A stretch of 64,000 bases of DNA, taken from assembly GCA_016709225.1 (NCBI GenBank), contig JADJEE010000001.1, positions 1,054,001-1,118,000 of the forward strand. The letters are read 5' to 3'. The notes under the pieces were generated by a model. The model was not told the origin of the DNA, ran no database searches, and saw nothing but the letters and a program-made list of their open reading frames with translations. Source of the DNA: Deltaproteobacteria bacterium (GTDB lineage: Bacteria; Myxococcota_A; Polyangia; Nannocystales; Nannocystaceae). Numbering within the stretch: the stretch's first letter is position 1; every line of letters starts with the position of its first letter. Made by a program: the position numbers and the translations under genes. Of this stretch, positions 30,401 through 39,239 are shown piece after piece.

Positions 30401-31354
30401 GCGGCGGAAGCGATAGAAGAGCGGCGCGCCCACGAACCACTCGCGATCGTTGTCGACGATGGCGTCCTGGGTGTTCTTGTTGCCGTACCAGAACAGGATC
30501 GCCGACACCGCGCGGAACGACTTGGGCGTCTTCTGCTGGTAGTGGAACGGCACCACCAGCAGGTTCTTCACGAACTTGGTGCCCCACCACCACACCAGCG
30601 GGAACTGCCCGAAGTTGAACTGATCGCCGACCCGGCGATAGCCCATCAGCAGCGGCACCGTGCCCCACACGGTCTTGCGCTCCGAGAAGCTGCCGAAGAA
30701 CAGCGCCGGCAGCGACAACCACCGCCGCTTGCCCTCCGCCGTGCCCCAACCGAACGTGAGCCCGAGGTCGACGTGCAGCAGCCGTTCGGGATGATCCTTG
30801 GCGGGGGTGCGGTGCACGAACAACGGCGGCAGCGCGATGCCGCGGGTGCGGTGGGTGTCGTAGGTGCGATCGATCCAGAAGGGCGGCACCGAGCGCGAGC
30901 GCAGCAGCTTGGCGCGCACGTCGACGGGAGCGCCCGCCGGGGCCGCGTCGGCGTCGGCGCGATCGCCTGCTGCCGTCGGAGTCGGGGTCGCAGTCGGCGT
31001 CGGGGTCGCGATCGGTCGTGGCGGTGCCGGCGGTGGCGCGACCACCGAGACGAGTCCCTGCAGCGACCACGGCGCGAGGCCGAGGTGGGGCGCCGCGGCG
31101 TGGGGGCCCACTGCGGGCGGCAGCGCGGCGAGGCGCGATGCGTTCCCGGGCACGCGTGCGTGCAGCGGCGCGCTCGCGTGTGGTCGCGGCAGCACCGTGC
31201 GCGTTCGCTGTCGCGCGCCCGAGCTCGCGGCCGCCGCACGCGGCGTCGCGATCGCGATCACCAGCAGCGTCCACGTCACGAGCGCGACGGCGCAGCGGCG
31301 GGCCCAGCGGTTGCCGCCCCACGGTCGGGCGAGCTCATCGTCGGGCCACTCCAC
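27474..31354 (-). CDS. Giant exported Trp/Pro-Leu repeat protein, frameshifted near C-terminus
   Basis: A GTG at 31354 opens a frame with signal peptide ALVTWTLLVIAIATPRAAAA, an Ala/Pro/Thr linker (PTPTATPTPTAA) and over 1,000 residues of aromatic-rich repeats in which (A/V)PL(F/L/V)(W/F/Y) recurs every 20-45 residues, as in GAPLFYRFRR, VPFFYRRR, APLVWVARE and FPLVWHIERG. This suggests a long beta structure at the outer membrane or surface; I recognise no family. At about 27661-27685 the coding frame changes: good coding continues in another frame as PPERVRKRSKG...TGTKAR, stopping at 27474, while the original frame reads antisense through the cyclophilin gene. The entry spans both frames. Confidence 0.7.
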
Positions 31355-31366
31355 GGATGGCGCCGG

Positions 31367-31393
31367 ATTATCCAATCCGCGCGGGGGGGTCAA
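31367..31393 (-). promoter_or_regulatory. Promoter candidate for giant repeat protein
   Basis: Minus-strand TTGACC (31388-31393) and GATAAT (31367-31372) each match five of six consensus bases, but the spacer is only 15 nt. Transcription would begin very close to the GTG at 31354. Confidence 0.45.
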
Positions 31394-31490
31394 CGGCGAA
31401 GGGGGCCGTTCGTGCGGCGAAGCGGTCGCGGACGCGGCGACGGGGCGCGTGCTGCTCGCACCGACGTGGGGGAGATCGCGCCGGGGTGGC

Positions 31491-31521
31491 TTTACAAGCA
31501 CCGCGGCCAGGGGCCAATCTT
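31491..31521 (+). promoter_or_regulatory. Weak promoter candidate for yceD
   Basis: TTTACA (31491-31496) and AATCTT (31516-31521) are 19 nt apart. The -10 lies in GGGGCCAATCTT, close to the GGGGCCTATCTT of the dksA promoter. A start near 31528 would favour ATG 31560 as the yceD start. Confidence 0.3.
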
Positions 31522-31559
31522 CGGCCCCCGTGCGACCCCAGGCAGCCCCGTCCGAGCTG

Positions 31560-32204
31560 ATGATCGACGTCGCGGCCATGCGCCGACGCCACGAGAGCCA
31601 CGCGTCGGTCATGACGACGCTGCCGCCTGCGTTCGTGGCCAACGCGCTGTCGGGCACCGATGCGACCATCGCCGACGGCGTCGCGGCGGTGCTGTCGATC
31701 ACGGTGCAGGGCGACGGCAGCGTGATCGTCACCGGGACGCTGCAGGGCGGCTACACCGTGGGCTGCGCACGCTGCCTCGAGCCGGCCGCGGTCGATGCCG
31801 CCAGCCAGGTCACGGCGCTGTACGTCATCGAAGGCACCGCACGGCGCCTCCCCGACGTGCGCGCGGACGACGACGAGGACGGCCCCGGCGACGAGGCCGA
31901 CGGCGACGAGGACCTCTGGCCGTTCGACGGCATGACCCTCGACCTGCGTCCGATGCTGACCGAGACCCTCAAGCTCACCTATCCCATGCGGGCGCTGTGC
32001 ACCCGCGGTGAGGCCTGCCGCGGGCTGTGCAGCCACTGTGGTGCCGCGCTCAACGAGCAGCCGCCGCAGCCGCTGTGCACCGCCTGCGGCGCGGTCGATC
32101 CCGCCGTGCCGCTGGTCGACGAGATTCCCGACGGCAGCGTGAACCGCGGGGCCCTCGCGGACGCGCTGCGCCACCTCGACCCCGATCGCAAGCCCAAGTC
32201 GTGA
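31560..32204 (+). CDS. yceD: DUF177/YceD family protein (23S rRNA accumulation)
   Basis: YceD/DUF177 proteins support 23S rRNA accumulation and are encoded next to rpmF and the fab genes in many bacteria, as here. From ATG 31560 the 214 residues include TLPPAFVANAL, the first cysteine pair CARCLEP and DLRPMLTETLKLTYPMR, followed by GLCSHCGAALNEQ and LCTACGAV, so two CxxC-type knuckles are present. An acidic insert (DDDEDGPGDEADGDED) sits mid-chain. GTG 31530 is an alternative start. The rpmF gene follows by 89 bases. Confidence 0.88.
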   Translation: MIDVAAMRRRHESHASVMTTLPPAFVANALSGTDATIADGVAAVLSITVQGDGSVIVTGTLQGGYTVGCARCLEPAAVDAASQVTALYVIEGTARRLPDVRADDDEDGPGDEADGDEDLWPFDGMTLDLRPMLTETLKLTYPMRALCTRGEACRGLCSHCGAALNEQPPQPLCTACGAVDPAVPLVDEIPDGSVNRGALADALRHLDPDRKPKS

Positions 32205-32244
32205 GCTTGCACATCGCGCCGTGAAGAACATCCGCCGCCAGCCC

Positions 32245-32274
32245 TTGCGCAACGCGAGGTCGCGGTCGTAGAGT
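32245..32274 (+). promoter_or_regulatory. Promoter upstream of rpmF-fab operon
   Basis: TTGCGC (32245-32250), 18 nt and TAGAGT (32269-32274) lie in the yceD-rpmF gap. The predicted start near 32281 is 13 bases before the rpmF ATG. Confidence 0.45.
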
Positions 32275-32293
32275 CCGGCGCCCGAGTACCGCC

Positions 32294-32479
32294 ATGGCAG
32301 TCCCCAAGAAACGCATGAGCCCGCGCAAGCGCGACCAACGTCGCGCGCAGCACGACAAAGTCGCCGCGCCGAACCTGTCGCCGTGCCCGAACTGTGAGGA
32401 GCTCATGGTGAGCCATCGCGTGTGTCCGGCGTGCGGCCAGTACCGCGGCCGTCAGGTCGTCGAGGTCGCGCAAGAATAG
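32294..32479 (+). CDS. rpmF: 50S ribosomal protein L32 (RpmF)
   Basis: The 61-residue L32 begins MAVPKKRMSPRKRDQRRAQH and carries the zinc-binding cysteines in CPNCEELMVSHRVCPACG. This is the zinc (C+) form. It is followed by plsX after 11 bases, the classical rpmF-plsX-fab order, linking ribosome and membrane lipid synthesis. Confidence 0.98.
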   Translation: MAVPKKRMSPRKRDQRRAQHDKVAAPNLSPCPNCEELMVSHRVCPACGQYRGRQVVEVAQE

Positions 32480-32490
32480 GATCGCGCGTC

Positions 32491-33573
32491 GTGGCCTCGG
32501 CACGGATCGCGCTCGATGCGTTCGGCGGCGATCACTGCCCGCGCCACGAGGTCGTCGGTGCCGTCGAAGCCGCCCGCGCCGGCGTGCGCGTGGTGTTGGT
32601 GGGTGATCGCGAGTCGCTCGAGCGCGAGCTCGCGGCGGCTGCCGGCGGCGAGTCGTTGCCGATCTCCATCCATCATGCGCCCGAGCGCATCACGATGGAC
32701 GATCACCCCGGTCGCGCGGTGCGGGCCAAGCCCGACGCGTCGATGCCGACCTGCTTCGAGCTCGTGCGCAAGCACGAGGCCGACGCGGTCATGAGCGCCG
32801 GCAACTCCGGCGCGATGCTGGCGTGTGGGCTGTTCAAGTTCCGCCGCCTCAAGGGCGTCGATCGCCCCGCGATCGTGGCCGCGCTGCCCAACGTCGACGG
32901 CTTCACCTTCGTGCTCGACGTCGGCGCCAACGTCGAGTGCAAGCCGGTCAACTTCGTCCAGTTCGCGCTGATGGGCGCCGCCTATGCCCGCTTCAAGGCG
33001 GGATGCCCGCGCCCGCGCGTGGCGGTGCTGTCCAACGGCAGCGAGGACGGCAAGGGCACCGATCTCACCCGCGCCGTGCACGAGCTGCTCGGCGCGCGCA
33101 GCAGCGACGACTTCGAGTACGTCGGCTACGCCGAGGGCGGCGGGCTGTTCGACGGCCGCTGCGACGTGGTCGTGACCGATGGCTTCACCGGCAACGTCGC
33201 GCTCAAGGTCGCCGAGGCCACCGGTCGCATGGTTGGCGGCTGGCTGCGCAAGGCCGTGACCGCCGACTGGCGCAGCAAGCTGGGCGCACTGGTGCTGCGC
33301 GGCGCGTTCGGTCGCCTGCGCGAGCGCATGAATCCCGACAGCTACGGCGCCGCACCCTTGCTGGGTGTCGACGGCGTGGCGTGGCTGTGCCACGGCGGCG
33401 CCAGTGCGCGTGCGATCACCATCGCGCTGCAGCAGGCCGCACGCTCGGTCGATCAGGGACTCACCGCCGCGCTCGCCGATGTGCTGACGCGCAACGCGGC
33501 GCTGGTCGAGGCCGCCAAGTCCCGCGGCAACGACGGCGGCAACGGGGCGGCTGCGGCCGCGAAGGAAGGATGA
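32491..33573 (+). CDS. plsX: Phosphate acyltransferase PlsX
   Basis: PlsX converts acyl-ACP to acyl phosphate for phospholipid synthesis at the membrane. From GTG 32491 the 360 residues include IALDAFGGDHCP, MSAGNSGAMLACG, VGANVECKPVNFVQFALMG, LSNGSEDGKGTD and VTDGFTGNVALKVAE. All are family hallmarks. The C-terminus ends in a Gly/Ala/Asn-rich tail. It sits between rpmF and fabD; the fabH gene commonly found here is absent. Confidence 0.96.
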   Translation: MASARIALDAFGGDHCPRHEVVGAVEAARAGVRVVLVGDRESLERELAAAAGGESLPISIHHAPERITMDDHPGRAVRAKPDASMPTCFELVRKHEADAVMSAGNSGAMLACGLFKFRRLKGVDRPAIVAALPNVDGFTFVLDVGANVECKPVNFVQFALMGAAYARFKAGCPRPRVAVLSNGSEDGKGTDLTRAVHELLGARSSDDFEYVGYAEGGGLFDGRCDVVVTDGFTGNVALKVAEATGRMVGGWLRKAVTADWRSKLGALVLRGAFGRLRERMNPDSYGAAPLLGVDGVAWLCHGGASARAITIALQQAARSVDQGLTAALADVLTRNAALVEAAKSRGNDGGNGAAAAAKEG

Positions 33574-33579
33574 CGAACG

Positions 33580-34518
33580 ATGGCGAGCGTGGCGTTGGTG
33601 TTCCCAGGGCAGGGTAGTCAGCAGGTCGGCATGGGGCGCGCGCTGTTCGAGGCGAGCGCGGCCGCCCGTGCGATCTTCGAAGCGGCCGACGACGCGCTCG
33701 GCATGTCGCTGTCGACGATGTGCTTCGAGGGACCCGAAGACGCGTTGGTGCAGACCGCCAACACTCAGCCCGCGATCCTCACCTGCAGCGTCGCCGCACT
33801 CGCGGCGCTGCGCGAGCGGTTGTCGATCACGCCGACGGTCGTGCTCGGTCACAGCCTCGGCGAGTTCTCGGCGCTGGTGGCCGCCGGCGCGCTGTCCTTC
33901 GCCGACGCGGTGCGACTGGTGCGACTGCGCGGACAGGCGATGCAAGAGGCGGTGCCGCAGGGCACCGGGGCCATGGCGGCGATCATCGGCTTGCCGGTCG
34001 AGGAACTCGACGCGCTGTGTGCCGAGGCCGCGCAGGGCGAGGTGGTATCGCCGGCCAACGAGAACGGCGGCGGGCAGATCGTCGTCGCCGGTCACGCCGC
34101 AGCGGTCGATCGCTTGGTCGCGTTGGCGAAGTCACGCAAGGCGCGGGCGGTGCCGCTCAAGGTGTCGGCGCCCTTCCACTGCGCGCTGATGGCCCCCGCT
34201 GCGCAACGGCTCGCACAGGCGCTCGCCGATGTGCAAGTCGCTGCCATGGGGGTGCCCGTCATCGCCAACGTCGACGCCCAGCCCAACGCCGACGCGGCCG
34301 CCGTGAAGGACCTCTTGGTGCGGCAGGTGACCCAGCGCGTGCGCTGGGAGGCCTCGGTGCTGCGGGCCTGCGAGCTCGGTGTCGACACCGCCATCGAGGT
34401 CGGCCACGGCAAGGTGCTGACCGGGCTCGTGAAGCGCATCGCGCCGAGCCTCACGATGCACTGCTGCGGTTCCCCGGCCGATATCGATGTGCTAAACGGG
34501 GCCCATGTCGGAGCCTGA
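33580..34518 (+). CDS. fabD: Malonyl-CoA:ACP transacylase FabD
   Basis: FabD loads malonyl groups onto acyl carrier protein. The 312-residue product shows VFPGQGSQQVGMG, the nucleophile GHSLGEFSALVAAG, the arginine RLRGQAMQ and the catalytic His in APFHCALM. The start is 6 bases after plsX. Its 3' end overlaps fabG by 14 bases, so the two are coupled. Confidence 0.97.
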   Translation: MASVALVFPGQGSQQVGMGRALFEASAAARAIFEAADDALGMSLSTMCFEGPEDALVQTANTQPAILTCSVAALAALRERLSITPTVVLGHSLGEFSALVAAGALSFADAVRLVRLRGQAMQEAVPQGTGAMAAIIGLPVEELDALCAEAAQGEVVSPANENGGGQIVVAGHAAAVDRLVALAKSRKARAVPLKVSAPFHCALMAPAAQRLAQALADVQVAAMGVPVIANVDAQPNADAAAVKDLLVRQVTQRVRWEASVLRACELGVDTAIEVGHGKVLTGLVKRIAPSLTMHCCGSPADIDVLNGAHVGA

Positions 34519-35287
34519 CGCCGCGGCTGCCACCGGGATCGACCTGCACGGGCGCGTCGCGTTGGTGACCGGCGCGAGCCGGGGCATCGGTCGGGCGATC
34601 GCGCAACTGCTCGCGCGTCGTGGTGCCGCGGTCGCCGTCAACTATGCCCGCGGCGAGGCGGCGGCACGCGAGGTCTGTGACGCGATCGAAGCCGCCGGTG
34701 GCAAGGCGCTCGCGGTCGGCTTCGACGTCGGCGACGAGGCGGCGGTCGAGGCCGGCGTCAAGCAGGTCGTCGAGGGCTTGGGTGGCCTGGACATCCTCGT
34801 CAACAACGCCGGCGTGTCCATCGACGCGCTGCTCATGCGTGCCAAGGCCGACGACTTCGACGCGCTGGTGCGGACCAACCTGCGCGGCGCGTTGCTGTGC
34901 GCGAAGGCTTCGGTGCGCCACCTGCTGAAGGCCAAGCACCACGGTCGCATCATCAACCTCTCGAGCGTGGTCGGCGAGCAGGGCAATGCCGGGCAGGCGA
35001 TGTACGCCGCGACCAAGGCCGGGCTGCTGGGCATGACCAAGTCGCTCGCGCGCGAGCTCGCCGGCCGCGGCATCACCGTGAACGCGGTCGCGCCGGGCTT
35101 CATCGAGACCGACATGACCGCCGCCGCGCTGCAGGGCGACGCTCGCAAGCGGCTGCTCGACCAGATCCCGCTCGGCCGCGTCGGTGCGCCCGAGGAGATC
35201 GCCGAGGCGGTCGCGTTCTTGGCGTCGCCGGCGGCGGCGTACATCACCGGTCACACGCTGCGGGTCAACGGAGGCCTGCTCATCTGA
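34505..35287 (+). CDS. fabG: 3-oxoacyl-ACP reductase FabG
   Basis: FabG reduces beta-ketoacyl-ACP with NADPH. It is a 260-residue short-chain dehydrogenase: TGASRGIG for cofactor binding, LVNNAGVS, the Ser of NLSSVVGEQGN, the YAATK Tyr-Lys pair and the C-terminal ITGHTLRVNGG. Length and motifs are standard. It starts inside fabD (14-base overlap) and precedes acpP. Confidence 0.96.
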   Translation: MSEPDAAAATGIDLHGRVALVTGASRGIGRAIAQLLARRGAAVAVNYARGEAAAREVCDAIEAAGGKALAVGFDVGDEAAVEAGVKQVVEGLGGLDILVNNAGVSIDALLMRAKADDFDALVRTNLRGALLCAKASVRHLLKAKHHGRIINLSSVVGEQGNAGQAMYAATKAGLLGMTKSLARELAGRGITVNAVAPGFIETDMTAAALQGDARKRLLDQIPLGRVGAPEEIAEAVAFLASPAAAYITGHTLRVNGGLLI

Positions 35288-35401
35288 CCGTCGCGCGCGG
35301 CCGCGCCGTCGCCCGAGTTCCGCACCCCCCGCGCCGCGGGCATGATCCCCGAACCGAAGTTTGTCGCCCGAGACCACGCACATCAGGAGCCCAGCAAAGA
35401 C

Positions 35402-35644
35402 ATGAGTGGAGACATCGAAGCCCGAACCAAAGAGATCATCTGCGAGCAGCTCGACGTGAAGCCCGAGGACGTCAGTGAGGCCAAGAGCTTCACCGAGGAC
35501 TTCGGCGCCGACTCGCTGGCGATCGTGGAGCTGGTGCTCGCGCTCGAGGAGCAGTTCGAGGTGAAGATCCCCGACGACGAGGTCGACAAGATCAAGACCG
35601 TCGGCGACGCGATCGCCTACATCAAGGCGCACAAGGGCAACTAG
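35402..35644 (+). CDS. acpP: Acyl carrier protein AcpP
   Basis: The 80-residue acidic carrier protein has the phosphopantetheine serine in FGADSLAIVELV. ATG 35402 gives a normal N-terminus, MSGDIEARTKEIICEQL. It is encoded between fabG (114-base gap) and fabF, as in most fatty acid operons, and carries growing acyl chains for all the Fab enzymes here. Confidence 0.97.
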   Translation: MSGDIEARTKEIICEQLDVKPEDVSEAKSFTEDFGADSLAIVELVLALEEQFEVKIPDDEVDKIKTVGDAIAYIKAHKGN

Positions 35645-35806
35645 CCGCCGTCGACGGGCGCCCGTCCGGGGCGCGCGGCGGTGGCCGTCGACGCCCGCGC
35701 GAGCGCAGCGGTCGCATCGGCGGTCGGCGGCGAACCAAGCCCATCGCCCGCGTCGCTTCGCGTGACGCGGGCGTCCTTCGGGCTCCGGCAGGGACAAGGG
35801 GGAGCA

Positions 35807-37066
35807 GTGGCACGCAGGAGAATCGCGATCACCGGCATCGGCCTCGTCACGCCGCTTGGCGTCGGCACGGACCTCACGTGGCGGCGGCTGTGCGCGGGTG
35901 AGTCCGGCATCGGTCCGATCACGCGCTTCGACGCGCGCGAGTTCACCACCACCATCGCGGGCGAGGTACGGGACTTCGACGCCACGCAGTGGATCCCCAA
36001 GCGGAACCTGCGGCAGATGGACCTGTTCATCCAGTTCGCGCTCGCGGCCGCCGACATGGCCGTCAAGCAGGCCGGCCTCGATCCCGCGACCGGTGGCGAG
36101 CGGCCCGACCCCGAGCGCTGGGGCTGCTACGTCGGCGCCGGCATGGGCGGGCTCGGCATCATCGAGTCGACCTACAAGACCCTGCTCGAGAAGGGCCCCC
36201 GCCACGGCATCAGCCCCTACTTCACGCCCTCGGTGATCATCAACCTCGCGCCGGGGCAGATCTCGATCGCCCACGACTGCCGCGGACCCAACATGAGCAT
36301 GGTCTCGGCGTGCTCGACCGCGGCCCACTCGATCGGCGAGGCCGCGCGGGTCATCGAGCGCGGTGACGCCGATCTGATGATCGCCGGTGGCAGCGAGTCG
36401 ACCGTCACGCCGCTGGGCATCGGTGGCTTCTGCTCGGCGCGCGCGCTCTCGCAGCGCAACGACGAGCCCACCAAGGCCTCGCGTCCGTTCACCGCCAGCC
36501 GCGACGGCTTCGTCCTCAGCGAAGGCGCGGCGATCCTCGTGCTCGAGGCCTACGACCGCGCGGCCGCCCGCGGCGCGCCGATTCTCGCGGAGGTCGTCGG
36601 CTACGCCGCCAGTGCCGACGCCCACCACATCACCGCGCCGTCGCCCGGGGGCGAGGGCGCCGCGCGCTGCATGCAGCTGGCGCTGCGCGACGCGGGGCTG
36701 TCGCCCGAGCAGATCGGCTACATCAACGCCCACGCGACCTCGACGGCCGCGGACTCGAGCGAGACCAATGCCATCCGCACGGTGTTCGGCGCCTACGCCC
36801 ACAACGGCCTCGCGGTGAGCTCGACCAAGTCGATGCACGGCCACCTGCTCGGCGCCGCCGGTGGCCTCGAAGCGGCCATCTGTGCGCTGGCGCTGCGTGA
36901 CGGCATCCTGCCGCCGACCATCAACCTCGACGATCCCGATCCCGAGTGCGACCTCGACTACGTGCCCCACGAGGCGCGGCGCAGCTCGGTCGAGTACGCG
37001 ATGAGCAACAGCTTCGGCTTCGGTGGCACCAACGCGGCGCTGGTGCTGCGCCGCGCCGGCGCGTGA
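35807..37066 (+). CDS. fabF: 3-oxoacyl-ACP synthase II FabF
   Basis: FabF elongates acyl-ACP by condensation with malonyl-ACP. The GTG at 35807, with a GGGGGAG ribosome site just upstream, gives 419 residues. The Cys-His-His triad is in SACSTAAHSIGEA, HATSTAADSSET and KSMHGHLLGAAGG, and the C-terminus has NSFGFGGTNAAL. The active-site segment SACST differs from the usual TACAT but keeps the nucleophile. A 162-base gap after acpP contains no recognisable gene. Confidence 0.95.
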   Translation: MARRRIAITGIGLVTPLGVGTDLTWRRLCAGESGIGPITRFDAREFTTTIAGEVRDFDATQWIPKRNLRQMDLFIQFALAAADMAVKQAGLDPATGGERPDPERWGCYVGAGMGGLGIIESTYKTLLEKGPRHGISPYFTPSVIINLAPGQISIAHDCRGPNMSMVSACSTAAHSIGEAARVIERGDADLMIAGGSESTVTPLGIGGFCSARALSQRNDEPTKASRPFTASRDGFVLSEGAAILVLEAYDRAAARGAPILAEVVGYAASADAHHITAPSPGGEGAARCMQLALRDAGLSPEQIGYINAHATSTAADSSETNAIRTVFGAYAHNGLAVSSTKSMHGHLLGAAGGLEAAICALALRDGILPPTINLDDPDPECDLDYVPHEARRSSVEYAMSNSFGFGGTNAALVLRRAGA

Positions 37067-37074
37067 GTCCGACC

Positions 37075-37521
37075 ATGCGCCTGCACTTCGCCAGCGATCA
37101 CGGAGCGGTGGCCCTGCGGCGCGACCTCGTCGAGGCCGCCCGCGGCGACGGTCACGAGATCGCCAGCGAGCTCGGGCCCGACGATCCCAGCCGCTCGGTC
37201 GACTACCCCGAGATCGCCCAACAGCTGTGCGAGCGCGTGCTCGCCGACGCCGGCTCGCTCGGCGTGCTGTGCTGCGGCACCGGTCAAGGGGTCGCGATGG
37301 CGGCCAACCGCATCGCGGGCATCCGCGCCGCGGTGCTGAGCGATGCCTTCAGCGCCGAGATGGCACGGGCGCACAACGACGCCAACGTGCTGTGCATGGG
37401 CGGGCGCGTGATCGGGCTGGGCTTGGGGCGCACGCTGCTGCGGACCTTTCTCGCGACACCCTTCGAGGGCGGACGCCACGCCCGGCGGGTCGCACTGCTC
37501 GAACAACTCTCGCGGCGGTAG
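37075..37521 (+). CDS. rpiB: Ribose 5-phosphate isomerase B RpiB
   Basis: RpiB interconverts ribose and ribulose 5-phosphates. The 148-residue protein carries FASDHGAVALRRDL, DYPEIAQQL, the active-site LCCGTGQGVAMAANR and the DANVLCMGGRVIG motif. ATG 37075 gives the best N-terminus; GTG 37063 is an alternative. It follows fabF by 8 bases and may be cotranscribed with nrdR. Confidence 0.93.
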   Translation: MRLHFASDHGAVALRRDLVEAARGDGHEIASELGPDDPSRSVDYPEIAQQLCERVLADAGSLGVLCCGTGQGVAMAANRIAGIRAAVLSDAFSAEMARAHNDANVLCMGGRVIGLGLGRTLLRTFLATPFEGGRHARRVALLEQLSRR

Positions 37522-37548
37522 GCGCCACACCGGCCTGGAGTCGACCCC

Positions 37549-38082
37549 TTGCTCTGCCCGGTCTGCCGCAACCCCAACACCAAGGTGCTCGACTCGCGCG
37601 AGGGCAAGGACGCGCTGTCGATCCGGCGTCGGCGGCAGTGCGAGGGCTGCGGTCATCGCTTCACCACCTTCGAGCGCATCGAAGAGAACCTGCCGGTCGT
37701 GCTCAAGCGCGGCGGCGGGCGCCAGCCCTTCGATCGCAACAAGCTGCTGGGCGGGCTCAAGCTGGCCTGCCGCAAGCGACCGGTGAAGCCCGAGCAGCTC
37801 GAGCACCTCGTGCAGCAGGTCGAGCAGTGGGCGGTGACGCGGGGCGATCGCGAGGTCCATGCGGCCGAGATCGGTGAGCGGGCCATGCACTACCTGCACG
37901 AGCTCGATCCAGTGGCGTACGTGCGCTTCGTGTCGGTCTACCGCAGCTTCGAGAGCGTCGCGGAGTTCGAGCGGCTGCTGCACGAGATGGAGAAGGCCGA
38001 GCACGTCGATCCGGTCGGACAGCGCACGCTGTTCGAGGCCGCGGCCGAGCGCGCGCGTGCGACCAAGGGCGAGGGCACGTGA
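37549..38082 (+). CDS. nrdR: Transcriptional repressor NrdR
   Basis: NrdR represses ribonucleotide reductase genes, using a zinc ribbon and an ATP-cone that senses ATP/dATP. The TTG start at 37549, with a GGAG upstream, is needed to include CPVCRNPNTKVLDSREG at the N-terminus. The second Cys pair is in QCEGCGHRFTTFER. The ATP-cone spans LPVVLKRGGGRQPFDRNKL to VAYVRFVSVYRSF. The length, 177, is slightly above the family norm because of a charged C-terminal tail. It overlaps ribD by GTGA. Confidence 0.95.
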   Translation: MLCPVCRNPNTKVLDSREGKDALSIRRRRQCEGCGHRFTTFERIEENLPVVLKRGGGRQPFDRNKLLGGLKLACRKRPVKPEQLEHLVQQVEQWAVTRGDREVHAAEIGERAMHYLHELDPVAYVRFVSVYRSFESVAEFERLLHEMEKAEHVDPVGQRTLFEAAAERARATKGEGT

Positions 38083-39227
38083 CGCGCATCGACGACGCGC
38101 ACGCGATGGCGCGCGCGGTCGCGGCCGCGCGGCGGGGCACCGGCGCCACCTATCCCAACCCCAGCGTGGGCGCGGCGATCGTGCACCGCGGCGAGCTGGT
38201 CGCGGTCGCCCGCAGTGCCGCCACCGGGGGGCCGCACGCGGAGGTCCGCGCGATCCGGCGCGCCGGTGCGCGGGCCCGCGGCGCCACGCTGTTCGTCACG
38301 CTCGAGCCGTGCTGCCACACCGGCCGCACCGGTCCGTGCACCGACGCGATCATCGCAGCCGGCATCCGCGAGGTCGTCGTCGGCGTGCGCGATCCGGCCC
38401 CGCATGCCGCCGGTAAGGGCATCGCCAAGCTGCGCCGGGCCGGCGTGCGCGTCCGCGAGGGGCTCGCGGCCGAGCTCGCGGCCGCGACCCACGAGCACTA
38501 CATCCACCACGTCGTGCATCGTCGGCCGTTCGTCACGCTCAAGGCTGCGGTCTCGGTCGACGGGCGCATCGCCGTACGCACCGGCGACTCCAAGTGGATC
38601 AGCGACGAGCACGCCCGACGCGACGCCCATCGCCTGCGGGCGCAGCACCACGGCATCGCGGTCGGCATCGGCACCGTGCTCGCCGACGATCCGCGGCTCG
38701 ACGTGCGCTTGGTCGCCGGTGTCGATCCCATCGCAGTGGTGTTCGACACCAACCTGAGGATCGCGACGGCCAGGCCCACGCCGCAGGTACTGCGGCCTGG
38801 CACACTGGTGCTGCACGGGCGTCGCGCGAGCGCGAGCGCACGTGAGGCGGTCGCGCGGGCCGGCGCGGAGCCGATCGCGATCGCCACCGATGCGCGCGGC
38901 CGACTCGACGTCGCCGCTGCGCTCGACGTGCTCGGGGCCCGGGAGCTGCGCTCGCTCTTGGTCGAGGGTGGCGGGGCGCTGCACGGCGCATTCGTGGCCG
39001 CGGCCGCGTGGCAGCGCCTCGTGGTCTACGTCGCGCCGCGGCTGCTGGGGCAGGGGCCCGCGCTGGTCGACGGGGTCGGGTGGGAGCGGGTCGCCGACGC
39101 GCCGCAGCTGGCGCTCGAGTCGTGCCAGCGCCGCGGCGACGCGCTGCGCTGCAGCTGGTTGCCGGCTGCGTCGACGCCGGCCGCGGCGGCGCCCACGAAG
39201 CGGGCGCGACGGGCCCGGCTGCGGTAG
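38079..39227 (+). CDS. ribD: Bifunctional riboflavin deaminase/reductase RibD
   Basis: RibD deaminates and then reduces the pyrimidine intermediate of riboflavin synthesis. From GTG 38079 the 382 residues have the deaminase zinc motif GPHAEVRAIR with LEPCCHTGRTGPC, then the reductase domain with LKAAVSVDGRIAVRTG, SKWISDEHARRDAHRLR and VGIGTVLADDPRLDVR. The C-terminal LLVEGGGALHGAF is also typical. It overlaps nrdR by GTGA and starts the ribD-ribE-ribB series. Confidence 0.95.
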   Translation: MTRIDDAHAMARAVAAARRGTGATYPNPSVGAAIVHRGELVAVARSAATGGPHAEVRAIRRAGARARGATLFVTLEPCCHTGRTGPCTDAIIAAGIREVVVGVRDPAPHAAGKGIAKLRRAGVRVREGLAAELAAATHEHYIHHVVHRRPFVTLKAAVSVDGRIAVRTGDSKWISDEHARRDAHRLRAQHHGIAVGIGTVLADDPRLDVRLVAGVDPIAVVFDTNLRIATARPTPQVLRPGTLVLHGRRASASAREAVARAGAEPIAIATDARGRLDVAAALDVLGARELRSLLVEGGGALHGAFVAAAAWQRLVVYVAPRLLGQGPALVDGVGWERVADAPQLALESCQRRGDALRCSWLPAASTPAAAAPTKRARRARLR

Positions 39228-39239
39228 AACTCGAAGCCG

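Noticed and set aside
27518..32011. A 1,497-codon open frame on the + strand
   Set aside because: It is the antisense shadow of the repeat protein and of yceD; it has no motifs, and long shadow frames are expected at this GC content.
34451..36970. An 839-codon open frame on the minus strand across fabD-fabF
   Set aside because: It is complementary to fabG, acpP and fabF, all with clear catalytic motifs.
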